A DNA stretch of 64,000 bases, taken from Anisodus tanguticus. Its lineage: Eukaryota; Streptophyta; Magnoliopsida; Solanales; Solanaceae. Of the stretch, positions 20,901 through 32,963 are shown piece by piece. A program made the position numbers and the translations under genes. The DNA is taken from assembly GCA_034509755.1 (NCBI GenBank), contig CM067553.1, forward strand, positions 47,682,110 through 47,746,109, written 5' to 3'. How positions within the stretch are numbered: position 1 is the first letter of the stretch; each line of letters begins with the position of its first letter. The notes under the pieces are model-generated. The model saw only the letters and a program-made list of their open reading frames with translations. It was not told the origin of the DNA and did not search any database.

Positions 20901-23900
20901 TTGGAGGGCCCTCTTTGCCGTTGCTTCTTTGTTATATTCCTCGGTGGTTTGAGTGCACCGTAAGCTGGGTTCTCCCACTTCTACGGATATCAGGGCCTCA
21001 TCTCCATATACTAAGGAGAAAGAGGTTTCCCTTGTGCTTGTCTTAGCTGTGGTTTTGTAAGCCCACAATACCCCTGGCAGTTTTTCCAACCACTTGCCTT
21101 TTGATTTTTTTCAACCTCTTCTTAATGCTTTAGATGATAGTCATGTTAGTTGACTCTGCTTGTCCATTTGTACACGGGGGATACGGCGATAAGGTGACCC
21201 TTTTGATGTTCAACCCTTTTAGGAACTCAGTGACCTTTTTTTCCATGAATTATCGGCCGTTGTTACAAGAGATCTCCTCTGGTATCCCGAACCGGCAGAC
21301 GATATGATCCCAAATGAAGTCTATCACTTGCCTTTCGTGAATCTTTTTATACGCTTTGGCTTTCACCCATTTCAAAAAATAGTCAGTAAAATCAGCAAGA
21401 ACCTCATGTCCTCTATATCTCTCGGTAGCGGGCCTACGATATCCATTCCCCATTTCATGAATGACCATAAAACTGCTACCAAGTTGAGGAGTTCAGTATG
21501 TTGATGTATTATCGAAGAATGCTGCTGACATTTCTCGCATTTTCGTACATAACCTTTGAGTCTTCGTCCATCCGAGTCTAGTAATAACCAACCCTCATTA
21601 TCTTTTTCACTAATGAATCATACCCGATGTGATTCCCACAGTGTCCCTTGTGTATCTCCCGTATCAAATACTAGGCCTCTACTGGCCCTAGATATTTAGC
21701 CAATGACCCGAGGTAGGATATTCTGTACAACTCCCCTTCATGCATGCAATACCTAGCCACTTTGGTTCTCAACGCCCGAGCTTCCTTGGTATCTTCCGTG
21801 AGAGTCCCTGTCTGCAGATAATTAATAATATCATTCTGCCAGTCCTAAGTGAGGCTGGAAGAATTTACCTCGTGCAAGCCAAAGTCCAGGACAGAGCATA
21901 GGAGATGTACTATGGACTCTGATTCTCCCTGAGTTGCCACGGATGAGGAGCCTAGATTGGCCAAGGCGTCAGTTTTAAAGTTCATCTCTCGCAGGATTTG
22001 TACCACTTTCCATTTTTGAAATCGATGCAATAGAGAGGCGACCTTGCTTAAGTGTTACTGCATTCGACTGTCTTTGGCCTCGTATATTCCCAATATTTGA
22101 TTGACAATCATCTGTGAGTCACTCTTGAGCTCGATATTTTCAACTCTGAGTCCCCGAGCTAGTTCTAAACCTGTAATTGCAGCCTCACACGTGGCCTCAT
22201 TGTTAGTCAAAGAAACACATTTAATGACTTTCCTGATTATGAACCCCGAGGGGGGGACAAGGACAATTCCTATCCCGGTGCCTTTCATGCTCATGGCCCC
22301 GTCTATATATAGGACCTATTCCCCGGATGCTGTTTTGGTTTCCTGAACTGCCTCTGTGTGAGTCTGAGGCATCATACCCAAGCTATAATCGGCCATGAAG
22401 TCGGCCAAGGCCTGAGATTTAATAGCGGTTCAGGGTTGGTAAGTGATATCGTACCCGAAAATTTTGATCGACCAACTTGCCAGCCAGCCCAAAAGTTTGG
22501 GATTATGTAATATATTTCTTAAAGTGAAAGTGGTGACCATACATATGGGGTGACATCAAAAATATGGCCTCAGTTTAGAAGAAACGACTACCAGGACCAA
22601 AGCTAACTACTCAAGGTGAGGGTACATGGCTTCCATTCTCTATTAAGGCCTTGCTTGTTTAATAAACAATAGATTGCCTACTTTTTTCCTGTCGAACGAG
22701 CACATTACTTTACAGCGGTTTCAAATACAACGAGGTAAATTAGCAGTGGTTCCCTCTCATCTGGTTTTGCGAGTAAGAGAGGGTTTGTCAGGTACTTCTT
22801 TAGGTATTTTAAGGCTTGCTGGCATTTCGAGGTCCATTGGAAGTCTATCTATTTTTTTCAGTACGCTGAAGAATTTCTGAGACCATTTGGATGACCTGGA
22901 TATGAACCTCCCCAAGGTCATTATTCTTCCGGTCAATTGTTGCACTTCTCGAGCACTGCTGAGTACTTATAGTATTTGCTCTATGGCCTGAATGTGATCC
23001 GAGTTGGATTCAATGCCCATGTTGGACACCACAAAGCTTAGGAACTTTCCCAAGCCCACCCCAAAAGCGCACCTTTCATGATTTAGCTTGAGGTTGTGCT
23101 CTCGGAGGATCTCTAACACTTCCTGCAAATGTTTAACATGTTCCTCTATTTCTAGGGAATTAACGATTAAGTCATCTGAATAAATCTCCATTCTTTGATC
23201 CAGCTGATGGCGGAACATCTACTAGGTCAATTGGTGGAAAGTAGTCCCTGCATTTTTAAGCCGGATAGCATAACAATATAGCAATAAGTTTCTTACTCCA
23301 TTATGAACAAAGTCTTTTCCTGGTCCAATGGGTTCAACCGTATCTAGCCAAACCCTATGAATATATCCATAAAGTTGAGCAGCTCATGCCCATCCACTTC
23401 ATCGACAACATGATTCAGGCGGGGCATAGGGTATGAGCTCCCTAGGCAAGCTTTGTTTAAGTCCTTTATATCTAAAAACATTTGAAAGGTTTCAGGTTTC
23501 TTAGGGAGTACCACTACGTTTGCCAGCCAGTCTAGGTATTTTACCTGTCGGACCGCTCCTAACTGGATGAGTCGTGCTATTTCTTCTTTGACGAATTGGC
23601 TTCGTTTCGCTCCGCTGATAGCGGGAGTTTTTTTTGCTTAATAGTTTGACAATCCGGGTCCATGTTTAGCTTGTGGAGGGCCAATTTTGGGGCCACACAT
23701 GTGATATCCAATACTGACCAAGTGAAGCTGCTAATATTGTTATTTAAAAAAGAAATCAAATTTTTCCTGAACCTGGGGTTTAGGATCGAGCCCATGTATA
23801 CCTGCTCCTCGAGCCTATTTGGTCGACAAAAGGTAAGATCGAGATCTTTTCTATGAATCTTCTTGCATCCGATTCTTTTGGTGCCATGACCCCTCAGGGT

Positions 23901-24430
23901 ATTCGGTCTACCGGATCCTCTGGCCAGAGGGCTCCTAATGGTTCCTGTTGTTGCTCTATCTAGAGTTGATCCCAAAATCGAGCACCTGTGATTTCTAGTT
24001 GTCATTTCTTATTGAGTCACCCTGCCTGTCAACCAGGATGATTTTTGTTGGGTTGGATTTGACACCTCATCGTACCATAGCTACTCCCTAGGGCGTCGAG
24101 AATTTTATAACATGATGGAAGATAGATGGAAATGCCATCATGGCGTGCAACTATGGCCTCCTAATTACCATATTGTAAGGCATTCCTCCTTCGAGGACAT
24201 TAAATAAAGATTTTATCAAAACTCCCTGCACATGTGTTTCTAGCTCAATCTGTCCCCAGGTCATTTCGCTAGACAGGTTAAAGCTGGTCAAAACTTTTAC
24301 TACAGGGGTTATTTGCCAAGAAAGTTGCATTTCCTTAATTACACAGAGTTGCACAACATTCACGGCGCTACCTGAATTAACGAAAGCATGCTCAATGTTA
24401 AATTAAAATATTTGAATAGAAATTACCAGA
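20874..24430 (-). pseudogene. pol remnant of Tat-like element B (PR, RT, RH, aRH, IN)
   Basis: The protease region is at 24363-24385, where the active site reads NSGSA, so the catalytic Asp is lost. RT has a YSDD box at 23171-23182, followed by NSLEIEEHVKHLQEVLEIL. Connection and RNase H remnants lie at 22757-22945. An archaeal-type RNase H with SLTNNEATCEAAITGLELA and VENIELKSDSQMIVNQ is at 22055-22294. The integrase core around 21250-21468 has FTDYFLKWVKAKAY, and the C-terminal LPGVLWAYKTTAKTSTRETS is at 20990-21080. Many stops and frameshifts are present. The order and the double RNase H assign it to Tat. Confidence 0.8.
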
Positions 24431-24654
24431 GCATCGGTGTGCGAGTCCTCGATGATTTCTCAGTTCACTTTGCTGAAAATGATAGGGTCCTCGGGTTCAT
24501 TCCTCATCCTTTTTATGGATAAAGGTGGACCCTCGAACTGTTGCGCTTAAGATGATGCCCTTACCATTATTCCTTCAGCGATCATGTTAATCTCTCCCCG
24601 CTGAGCTAGACGTTCTCGCGAAGTCGTAGTCTCCTTTTCTCTGGCATACTTAGA

Positions 24655-26289
24655 TCAACTACTGAAGAATTCATTTAGATGACCCATTCTCGGTAGATCT
24701 GCTACCTCAAACCTTAAGTGTTTGCAATCTTCCATTGAATGGCCTGAGATCCAATGGAATTCACACCAAAGCTCTATGTATGTGCCCCGCTTATTTGGGT
24801 TGGACCGAACTGTCACCAGGAACCGGACCTCTTTCATGTTTTTCATAGCCATGATAAAATCTATGACCTCCACATTAAAGTTGTAGGAGGCCATGCTCGG
24901 CATCCCTGAGTCATTTGCGGACTTCTTTTGTGACGCTTCCCTTTCTCTTCTAGGCTTACCTTTATTATACCTTGGTTTATTCAGCCGACCTTCATGCCTA
25001 GGTGACAATCGAGTTGAATAAGGTTCATACCATCCCCTAGGGTCCCTTTGCCTGTATGGAAAGGGGCATTACGAGATCTCCCATGTTGTCCCCCTCATGC
25101 TCTGACCCTTGATCAGCCTCAATCCTCATCTTGACAGTATATATGTTGTTCACTTCATTCTAGGAATTGGCTGGGAACTCCTTTAAGTTTTCTTTTAGTT
25201 TTCTCGACGCGTTTGAACTTTCGACGTTCAGGCCGTTAGTGAATGTTGTGGTAGCCCAATCTTCAGAGATCACAGACAATTTTATATTCTACCGTTGGAA
25301 GTGCTCCACAAAGTTGCAGAGTAATTCGTCCTTCCTATCTGCGTTGTGGGTTTCGACCCTCCGGGCCCAGCATGGGCTTTAACGAATGCATCTGCAAGAG
25401 CAGCAAAAGAATCAATAGAGTTTTTAGGTAAGAGATTATACCAAGAGAGTGCTCCCTATGTGAGCATTTGGCTGAATTTTTTCAGCATAACGAATTTGAT
25501 TTGATGCTGCTATAGGTCATGCTCGGTGATCACATCCTCAAAAATCATGATGTGTTCATCCGGGTCTGTCATGCCGTCATACTTGGGTATGTCAGGCATT
25601 CTAAACTTCTCTGGGATGGATTCTGGAGCTGCATTTTCTTTATAGGGTATCTTCTCGTACTTTCTCGCCCCAACCCCTTTTTACACAGGAGGGCCCCCCT
25701 GGTATCTGGCTCATCCTTTCTTGGAGCTCCTTCTATAGCGTGGCGAGTCTTAACAGATCGCTTCTGGTATAGCAGGTTTCATCCTCCCAGTGTTTGTTGC
25801 GGATGTGTCGGGGGCTCCCGCATCTTCTATGTCTTCTGTCGGGTGACAATCTGGTGTTGTCCCAGATAAAGATCTTAGGAACTTCTCCATGCATTCCATT
25901 ATGGCACTGTTTTCTGCCAGGATTGTGGTCAATGCATCTTCCAAAGGGGCACCCTCTTCTTTGAACATACCCTCTACTTTGGAGTGCAGTTCTCTTTTTC
26001 CTTTCTTGGGGGTACCGCTCCTTGGGTCGCACCTAATAACTCTCTGCTAGATGGCTTTGAGCATCTTCCTTGTCTACAAACTTGCTTGCTTTTGGGGCTA
26101 TTATTTCCTTCGATTTTGTCTGCGATGTCTTAAACTATTCTTCCAGGTCCTGATGCTCGATGGACACATATTCCTCTCCAATCTCATGCGGGTCGCGATC
26201 AACGCTGTTTTGACATGACATGTTTTTTTGCGTGACGTGTTCATTTTGGGGTTGTCAAGAAAATCAGCTACAGATCGAGACAATTCCAC
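24655..26289 (-). pseudogene. gag remnant of Tat-like element B
   Basis: Several short frames carry a retrotransposon gag. Capsid-like text lies near 25390-25500. The C-terminal part is at 24655-25008, with RYNKGKPRRERE and then WCEFHWISGHSMEDCKHL, a degenerate zinc-knuckle-like C-x-F-H-x5-H-x3-D-C motif usual in Tat gags. The same block recurs in the plus-strand relative at 42330-42420. Frameshifts separate the pieces. Confidence 0.7.
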
Positions 26290-26319
26290 AACTGTCTATC
26301 CCCACAGACAATGTCAAAC

Positions 26320-26879
26320 TGTTTTCTGGTGAAAATGATTCAAACAAAAAATACAGTTAGAGATTTGTATTCAAGTGCTTAAAAATAAGTAGGTTGTATC
26401 CGATTCGGAGACCCTCTTGATTGAGTATGAGATTGATATTTAGGTTACGGATATGTGAGATTTAAAAGCACAAGTAAAAATATGATAGTAAGCAAATAAA
26501 GAAAATTAATAGGTTAGATCTGAAAATAAGCTATGAATCGAATAAGAATCAAAGTTGAGAATTGTGTATTAGCTTGAGAGAGATCTGAATTACAAGTGTG
26601 AGCTTAGAGAGAATACAATGTGTTTTTCTTCTCTCTTAAGTCTTGCATATATAAGATAGAACTCTGATTATTATGACCCTAGAGAGTTGTGGCGACGTGA
26701 GTATACTGATGTCACTACACCCACATGCGCCGCGACACTCTGATATAGGTAAGTTGATGTGACCAGAATTGTTTGGGAGTGATATACAGTTGTGAAGATC
26801 TTTTGGGGACGTTGGAGTTTTCGGAATCACAAAACTTTTTATATACACTTAATTCCCGGGATGCATTTCTACCCATAGA
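26320..26879 (-). repeat. 5' LTR of Tat-like element B
   Basis: 560 bp, aligned over its full length with the 3' LTR. It ends AAAACA in sense, then GTTTGACATTGTCTGTGGGG, a mutated form of the GTTTGGCGCCATCTGTGGGG seen intact after the related LTR at 34826. The TATATA promoter motif is near 26646-26652. Confidence 0.85.
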
Positions 26880-26884
26880 GAGTC

Positions 26885-27741
26885 ATAACCAAACTCTGGT
26901 ACTAAAAAAGGGGTGATTTTGTTATCAAAGATGTATAATATAGATAAAAATGTAAAGGATGTGTGTAGAATATAGATACAAAAGTGTATGCTCTTTTAAG
27001 CTTTTGTATGGTAACTATACGTTTGAAACAAAAAAGAATAATCGTCTGTCAAGAGTTAAAATTAAAATTAAAATTTAAAATAGCAACACTTGTCCAACCT
27101 TATTCCTTTCCCTTTCCTCTGAATTTATCAACAACTCATTATTATTCTCTCTTTTTTGTTTGTTATAAACACCTTTTGTCAAAAAAATCATTATATATAT
27201 ATATATATAAAAAAAATCTTGTTAGTGAATTCCCTATTTTTCTGTTGAAAGGAGGCATGTTTTGTGTCTTTCATTAATGAATACAATAAACTTTGAATCA
27301 CTTAAAATAAAAACCAACCAAAGTTTCCCCTGAAAATTGAGTTAATATTATCATAATTATTCAAAATTTTCCGATTTATATGATACACTTTTTTTTCTAT
27401 TCCAAAGATGATATCTTTCTGTTTCTGAAAATTATTTAAGTTTAATATTTTCATTTGCACTTATTGACATGATTTTTTTGGTCCCTCACCACCATCATTT
27501 AAATTAAAAGACAGGCATGAACTCCCATGCATCACGGCTTATTTAAAAGGATAACTTTTGTACTTTGCATATATTTATCTTATATAAATATTAAAAATCT
27601 TTTTAACTTTTTTAAAATTTTGTGCGTCACATATTGAAATGGTGGGGTAACTGTTAAGAAGGTATACTACAATAAGATATTAGGTCATTAATGGCAAACT
27701 GAAAAGGTAGAAAAAGGAAAAAAACCACTTCCAAGAATCCA
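26885..27741. other. AT-rich intergenic stretch
   Basis: No gene recognised. It contains a (TA)n run at about 27193-27208. Confidence 0.5.
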
Positions 27742-29711
27742 TCAACAACAACAACATACCTAGTGAAATCTCACAACGTGGGTATGTGGAGGTAGAGTGT
27801 ACGCATATCTTACCTCTACCTTGGTAAGTAAAGAAACTGTTTCGGATAGACCCCCGGCTCAAGAAAAAGCATAAGTACAAGCAAAAGCAAGAGAGACGGT
27901 CAGACCTGGATAAGAAATTTAACGTCGTATGGAAATGAGAGTAACAAAAGCGAACAGGCCATGATAAAGCATTCTTGAAAAAGAAGCAGTAACTACCGTA
28001 GGTAAATAAAATAAACAAAGTACACGAAAGAACATACATCAACAGAAATCAAAGGACGGAGAACTATAAAACAATATTGTGCCTACTAGTATGATAAGCT
28101 AGGCAGGGCTACAATCATAACACTACAACTACCAGTATGTTAGCGTAAGTAGGACTACACTCAACTACCTACTACCCTATTTCGTGTCCTCCACAACCCT
28201 CTATCTAAGGTCATGTCCTCAGTAAGTTGCATCTGCGCCATATTCCGTCTAATCACATCTCCCCAATACTTCTTTGGCCTACCTCTACCCCTCCTAAACT
28301 AGTTCATAGACAACCTCTCACACCTCCGCACTGGGGCGGTTGCGCCTCTCCTCTGCACATGCCCAAATCATCTCAACCTTGCTTCCCGCATCTTATCCTC
28401 CTCCGAGGTCACTCCCACTCTGTCCTGGATATAATCATTTCTAATCCTATCCCTCTTTATATGCACACACATCCATCTCAACATCCTCATCTCCACAACT
28501 TTCATCTTTTGGATAAGTGAAGTCTTGACTGGCCAACACTCCGCCCCATATAATATAGTCGGTCTAACCACCACCCTATAGAAATTGCCTTTAAGTTTTG
28601 GTGGCACATTTTTATCGCATAAGACTCCAAATGCAAGCCTCCATTTCATCCAGCCTATACCAATATGATGTGTGACATCGTCATCAATTTCTCCATTCCT
28701 TTGGATAATCAACTCAAGATACTTGAAACTTCCTTTCTTTGGAATGACCTGAGTACCAAGTCTCACCTCCACGCCTGTCTCACGGTCGCTCCTGTTACTG
28801 AACTTGCACTCCAAGTATTATGTCTTGGTCCTACTTAGCCTAAACCCTTTAGACTCCAGAGTCTGTCTCCAAACCTCCATTTTAGCATTCACTCCACTGC
28901 GAGTCTCATCAATCAGGACTATGTCATATGGAAATAACATACACCATGACACCTCTCCTTGAATTTGTCGCGTCAGTCCATCCATCACTAAGTAAAATAA
29001 GAATGGGCTTAGAGCTGATCCCTGGTGCAACCCCATCATCACTAGAAAGTGCTCCGAGTCTCTTCCTAATGTCCATACCCTGGTCTTGGCTCCATCACAC
29101 ATATAATTGTTCGCCCTAGTGTACGCTACATGTACACCTCTAACCTCCAAACATCTCCATAGAACGTCCCTAGGGACTTTATTGTATGCCTTCTTGAGGT
29201 TGATGAAGACCATATGTAAGTCCTCATCCTCTCCCTATACTGCTCCACCAACCTCCTGATAAGATGAATGGCTTATGTAGTCGAACGCCCAGCATGAATC
29301 CAAACTGGTTCTTGGAAATAGACACACCTCTCCTCACCCTCATCTCCACGACCCTTTCCCAAACTTTTATAGTGTGGCTTAGCAACTTGATATCCCTATA
29401 GTTGTTGCAACTCTGGATATCACCTTTGTTCTTGTACAAATGAATCATTGTACTCCACCTCCATTCTTCGGGCATTCCTGTCGTCTTAAAAATGACATTA
29501 AACAGCTCAGTTAGCCACTCCAAACATGCCCTGCCTGCGCTCTTCTAAAATTCAACTGAGATCTCATCAGGTCCGGTCGCTCATCCCCTATGCATCCTGC
29601 GAACAATACCCTTAACCTCCTCAACCTTAATACTCTCCAAAAATCCAGCAAATGGATACATATGCTAACTGTAGGTGATAAGGGGTTTACTATTCGAGAT
29701 AGAAAACACAC
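27742..29711 (-). mobile_element. RTE-clade LINE, 5'-truncated, with TS-SINE-like 3' end
   Basis: The minus strand encodes an RT-containing ORF (28172-29711). It is followed by about 300 bp of 3' UTR and then, at 27742-27870, GAGCCGAGGGTCTATCCG ... GGTAAGATATGCGTACACTC ... ATGTTGTTGTTGTTG. This terminal block equals the TS-SINE body found elsewhere in the window, so the LINE and SINE share a tail. The element ends in TTG repeats, not poly-A, which is typical of RTE. Confidence 0.8.
28172..29711 (-). pseudogene. RTE LINE reverse transcriptase remnant
   Basis: Successive frames show CNNYRDIKLLSHTIKVWERV (about 29360-29430), then VFINLKKAYNKVPRDVLW and GLHQGSALSPFLFYLVMD (28818-29213). After the palm, RLGTQVIPKKGSFKYLE and ILYGAECWPVK, then LRWMCVHIKRDRIRNDYI. 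The catalytic FADD is FPYD here (28923-28934), so the polymerase would be dead. Frameshifts lie near 28816 and 29218. The endonuclease half is missing. Confidence 0.8.
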
Positions 29712-30015
29712 TATATATGGTCATCTTTAAGAATAAGGAAAAAAGGATGGGGTGATGTTTTTGATATACACAATCAAGTGGAAAAAAAAACAAAAAGGGA
29801 AGACAATAACCTTACACTTTCCGTGACCTATTTTTCTCTTTTTTTTTTATAATCGATAAATGTAGTGTTTAAGTTCTATATTAAAAAGAGTCAGTTTGAT
29901 GCACCCAGTATTCAGGAACAGGGCAACATTCCCAGGCACGTGAATGTGACATAGACCATCTATCGTGATGTAACCATAAATGATTGATTTCATGACTCGA
30001 ACCCCTAATTTATAA
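29712..30015. other. intergenic stretch without recognised features
   Basis: AT-rich sequence between the LINE and the CACTA miniature; nothing gene-like seen. Confidence 0.5.
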
Positions 30016-30268
30016 CACTACTAAAAAATTACTTCAATTGAAAAAATTTCAGTGGTTATTTTCAATGAATGTCGGTGAGAAAAACCTAATCAATAGTGTT
30101 ATCACACGAAAAAATTAGGAAGTTCCTAGTGTTTCAATGGAAACATATTTTTCACTATGCGTTTTTTCAGTGGGTTGGTTCGGTTGGAAATGAGGTGAAC
30201 AAAATCATGTTTTATAATGAAAATTTCCCAATGAATGTGGGTGGGGAAAACATTTGTTTCTAGTAGTG
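30016..30268. mobile_element. 253-bp CACTA-type miniature element
   Basis: Termini are CACTACTAAAAAATT and, inverted, CACTACTAGAAACAAATG. Flanking trinucleotides are taa (30013-30015) and tag (30269-30271), a 3-bp target duplication with one change. The inside is made of related GAAAAT/ATTTTC-type repeats (for example tcaatgaatgtcggtgagaaaaac and ccaatgaatgtgggtggggaaaac). It has no coding capacity. Confidence 0.7.
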
Positions 30269-30630
30269 TAGGCCACACAGACAATTTTAAATCTATATAT
30301 TTACATAATAATTACATAATTATAAGTGAATCTTTATAAGTAATGACGTGGTACTATGATTTTGACTATATTTTTAAAAAACTTTTACACTATCAATTTT
30401 TAAGATACCCTTTTGAGTTTTATATGGCCAAGGGATGTATCTAGCCAATTCAGTGGACCTGCAGAGTAAATATTCTTGGATAAAAAATTCCAACATGAAA
30501 GTGACCCTTTCCTCTTTCATTGCCTCATGAATTTTTTTGAACAGTAACAATATCTAATTCGGACCCTATCTCTTCATCTTTAAAGGTATTGGAGAAAGTA
30601 TTATAATCCTACTATATTATATTCACTCTT

Positions 30631-31240
30631 CTTACTTTTGTAGCCTCCAATGTTGTAAGGTTAAATGATTCTCCCTATATAATGTACCTCACAACCTCTA
30701 GTCCAATGATATACATCCTCAAAGCTTCTTAGATGGAAACTATACATATCAATTCCTACAACATAAAGAACAATTATGACACATAAACATCTCATATTTA
30801 TGCAGGATTTGAGAAAGCGCCCCAGTCAAAAAAAATTAATGTTAGTGATTTATCCTAATACAAGTATCTATGACTGATTTTGCTGTTCGAATCTATAAAT
30901 TATAGGTCACATGAATACAACATTATTTTTGTTCTAAGACTTCCCTTCAATTCATACAATAGTCTAATAAATTATATTATCAAGATATAATCCGCTTTAA
31001 TTCTTATCTCTTTGTCTTTAAAGATATTTAAAAAAAGGAAATAAGGACAGATATTCATAATAAGGTTAAATGATTCTCCCTTTTACTTTTTCAGCCTCCA
31101 ATGTCGTAAGGTTAAATGATTCTCCCTATCAAAATGTAACTAACAACCTAGTCCAATGATAGATATACTCAAAGCTTCTTAGATGACAACTATACATCAA
31201 CTATCAATTTCAACAATATAAATTGTGTAGTTTGATACAC
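30631..31240. repeat. direct duplication of about 150 bp at 450-bp spacing
   Basis: 30631-30790 and 31082-31240 share aaggttaaatgattctccct, tagtccaatgata and tcaaagcttcttagatg. A third partial copy of the first motif begins at 31063. It has no coding content. Confidence 0.6.
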
Positions 31241-31259
31241 AAAACATCTCGTATTTATA

Positions 31260-32963
31260 TAAAGTTTGAAAAAGAAATATACTTTAAGAGAAAGTGATAT
31301 ATATAGGCAATCTATCATGATGCGAATATTTAAGCCCTAACATACATGTTACATATAGATGATTTACTTTTCTTCCAAGGTTCCCCTCCTATTCTGATAA
31401 TATAATCTAACAAATACAAAAAATTATTTATTTATTATTTTTTCAAAGTAATTTGTCATAACATTTCTATAGTTATAAAGTGTGTATACTTTATTTTAAA
31501 AGATAAAGAAATTGATGTCCGAATTTACATGAAAGATTACATTTCTCAAATTATACTATTATCATTATGGTATGGCTCTGACCCGACTGTCAAGGTATTT
31601 TTCTCTTTGATTCCATCCTTCTCCGAAAAGCGCCTTCACAGTATAATCTTGAACTCACCTTTATATGACCCATAACTTTCCCCTCATATTCTAATATTGG
31701 ATTTGTCTAAGGCGAGCTTCTCATCGAACACTCTTTCGAGTTCAACTGCTATAATCACATCTGACCACCATCTCACAGCTATTATTGCTAGCCACCTTCA
31801 AAGACCACAACCACCACCAGCCACCACCTATCATATCCATTACCACAAAGTTACCATTGTTAGTTGTTACATCGCCAACTTTTAGAATGTGCTTCATCAT
31901 AGTTTTACAACACTAAACTAAGATTTTTTTTCCTAATATTGTGCGGATATATCCTTTAATTTAAGTTTTATGTTAATTGGTTTTTGAATAAAGGACAAAT
32001 ATAAATCTTTAAATGTTGAGAAAAAAACAATCTTAATGATCTCGTATTTATATTTAGAGGCAATATATCGTTGGTGGTTGTAGCCTCAGTGCTATGGATT
32101 CGACTGAACATAATATTTTGTCATAAAACATAAATATGTGTGAAAAGTAACAAAATTGTTATGAGCATGGAAGATATTCATGCTAGCTCATATAAAATGG
32201 ACTCATACTATTGTTAGTTGTTGATGTGTGATTGCAACTTTTTCATTTTTAAATCGAACTATACTTTTATTAATTATACTTGCAATTAGACAATTCTGTA
32301 ATCTTTCTGTTTTTACCTGTTAACAAAGATCTTGTGAAACTTGTATGGCTATTTCTTATTCTACTATACAACACTTACATGTTCTTTGCCTCCACGTGCA
32401 CGTCTGGTTCTTCTTCTTTTCAGGGGCGAAACATGTTTTTTTTTTTTGTTGATAATTAGTGGAGATAAGATTTGAATTCAGAACATTTGCCTACTACGAT
32501 ACTATGTTAAATTACACTAGCTATGTTGTTTTTGATACTATGTTAAATTATCCGACTATCTCATTTAAAAGTTTAAACTCTTGGTGCGTGTATACTTTAT
32601 TCATAAGGATGTTCTCTTGTGAAGCTTGGATCATCAAGATTACCCAAGTATGGGTCCTTTCTTATGCTATCCAACACTTATCTCTTTATCAGTTTACTTT
32701 GTAGTTTTCCATTTATTAGATTGTTTTGAGAATGAAGAAGAGCCTTTAGGCACATAAAATTAGGTCCTATCTATTGACTTACATTTACATTTTTAGGTGT
32801 AAGATCTAGAACATAAGATTTCTACTTCTTCTATTTTCTATTTTCACTTTTCATAGAAGAAGCTAAGTATGAATTTTTAATGTAGGTATTATCAGAGATC
32901 ATAAAGGGGATATGATTTTGTGCCTTTGCAGAATTCTATGGCCAGTTGGTTCAGCAATATATA
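31260..32963. other. AT-rich intergenic stretch
   Basis: No recognisable gene. One 62-codon frame at 31697-31885 (serine/histidine rich) has no recognised domain and was not accepted. Confidence 0.45.

Larger units (their letters stand above)
19156..26879 (-). mobile_element. complete but decayed Ty3/gypsy retroelement of the Tat lineage (element B)
   Basis: Two LTRs of about 560 bp (19156-19717 and 26320-26879) enclose gag, protease, RT, RNase H, a second archaeal-type RNase H and integrase on the minus strand, plus an antisense ORF beside the 3' LTR. The dual RNase H and the antisense ORF are marks of the Tat lineage. Flanking 5-mers are GAGTT (19151-19155) and GAGTC (26880-26884), a target duplication with one transition. 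LTRs start TGTATGGGG. Many stops show it is old. Confidence 0.85.

Noticed and set aside
28227..28520. 97-codon plus-strand frame rich in Pro/His/Ser
   Set aside because: Antisense of the LINE reverse transcriptase region.
31697..31885. 62-codon plus-strand frame
   Set aside because: Short, no domain, no promoter or splice context; its length is expected by chance.
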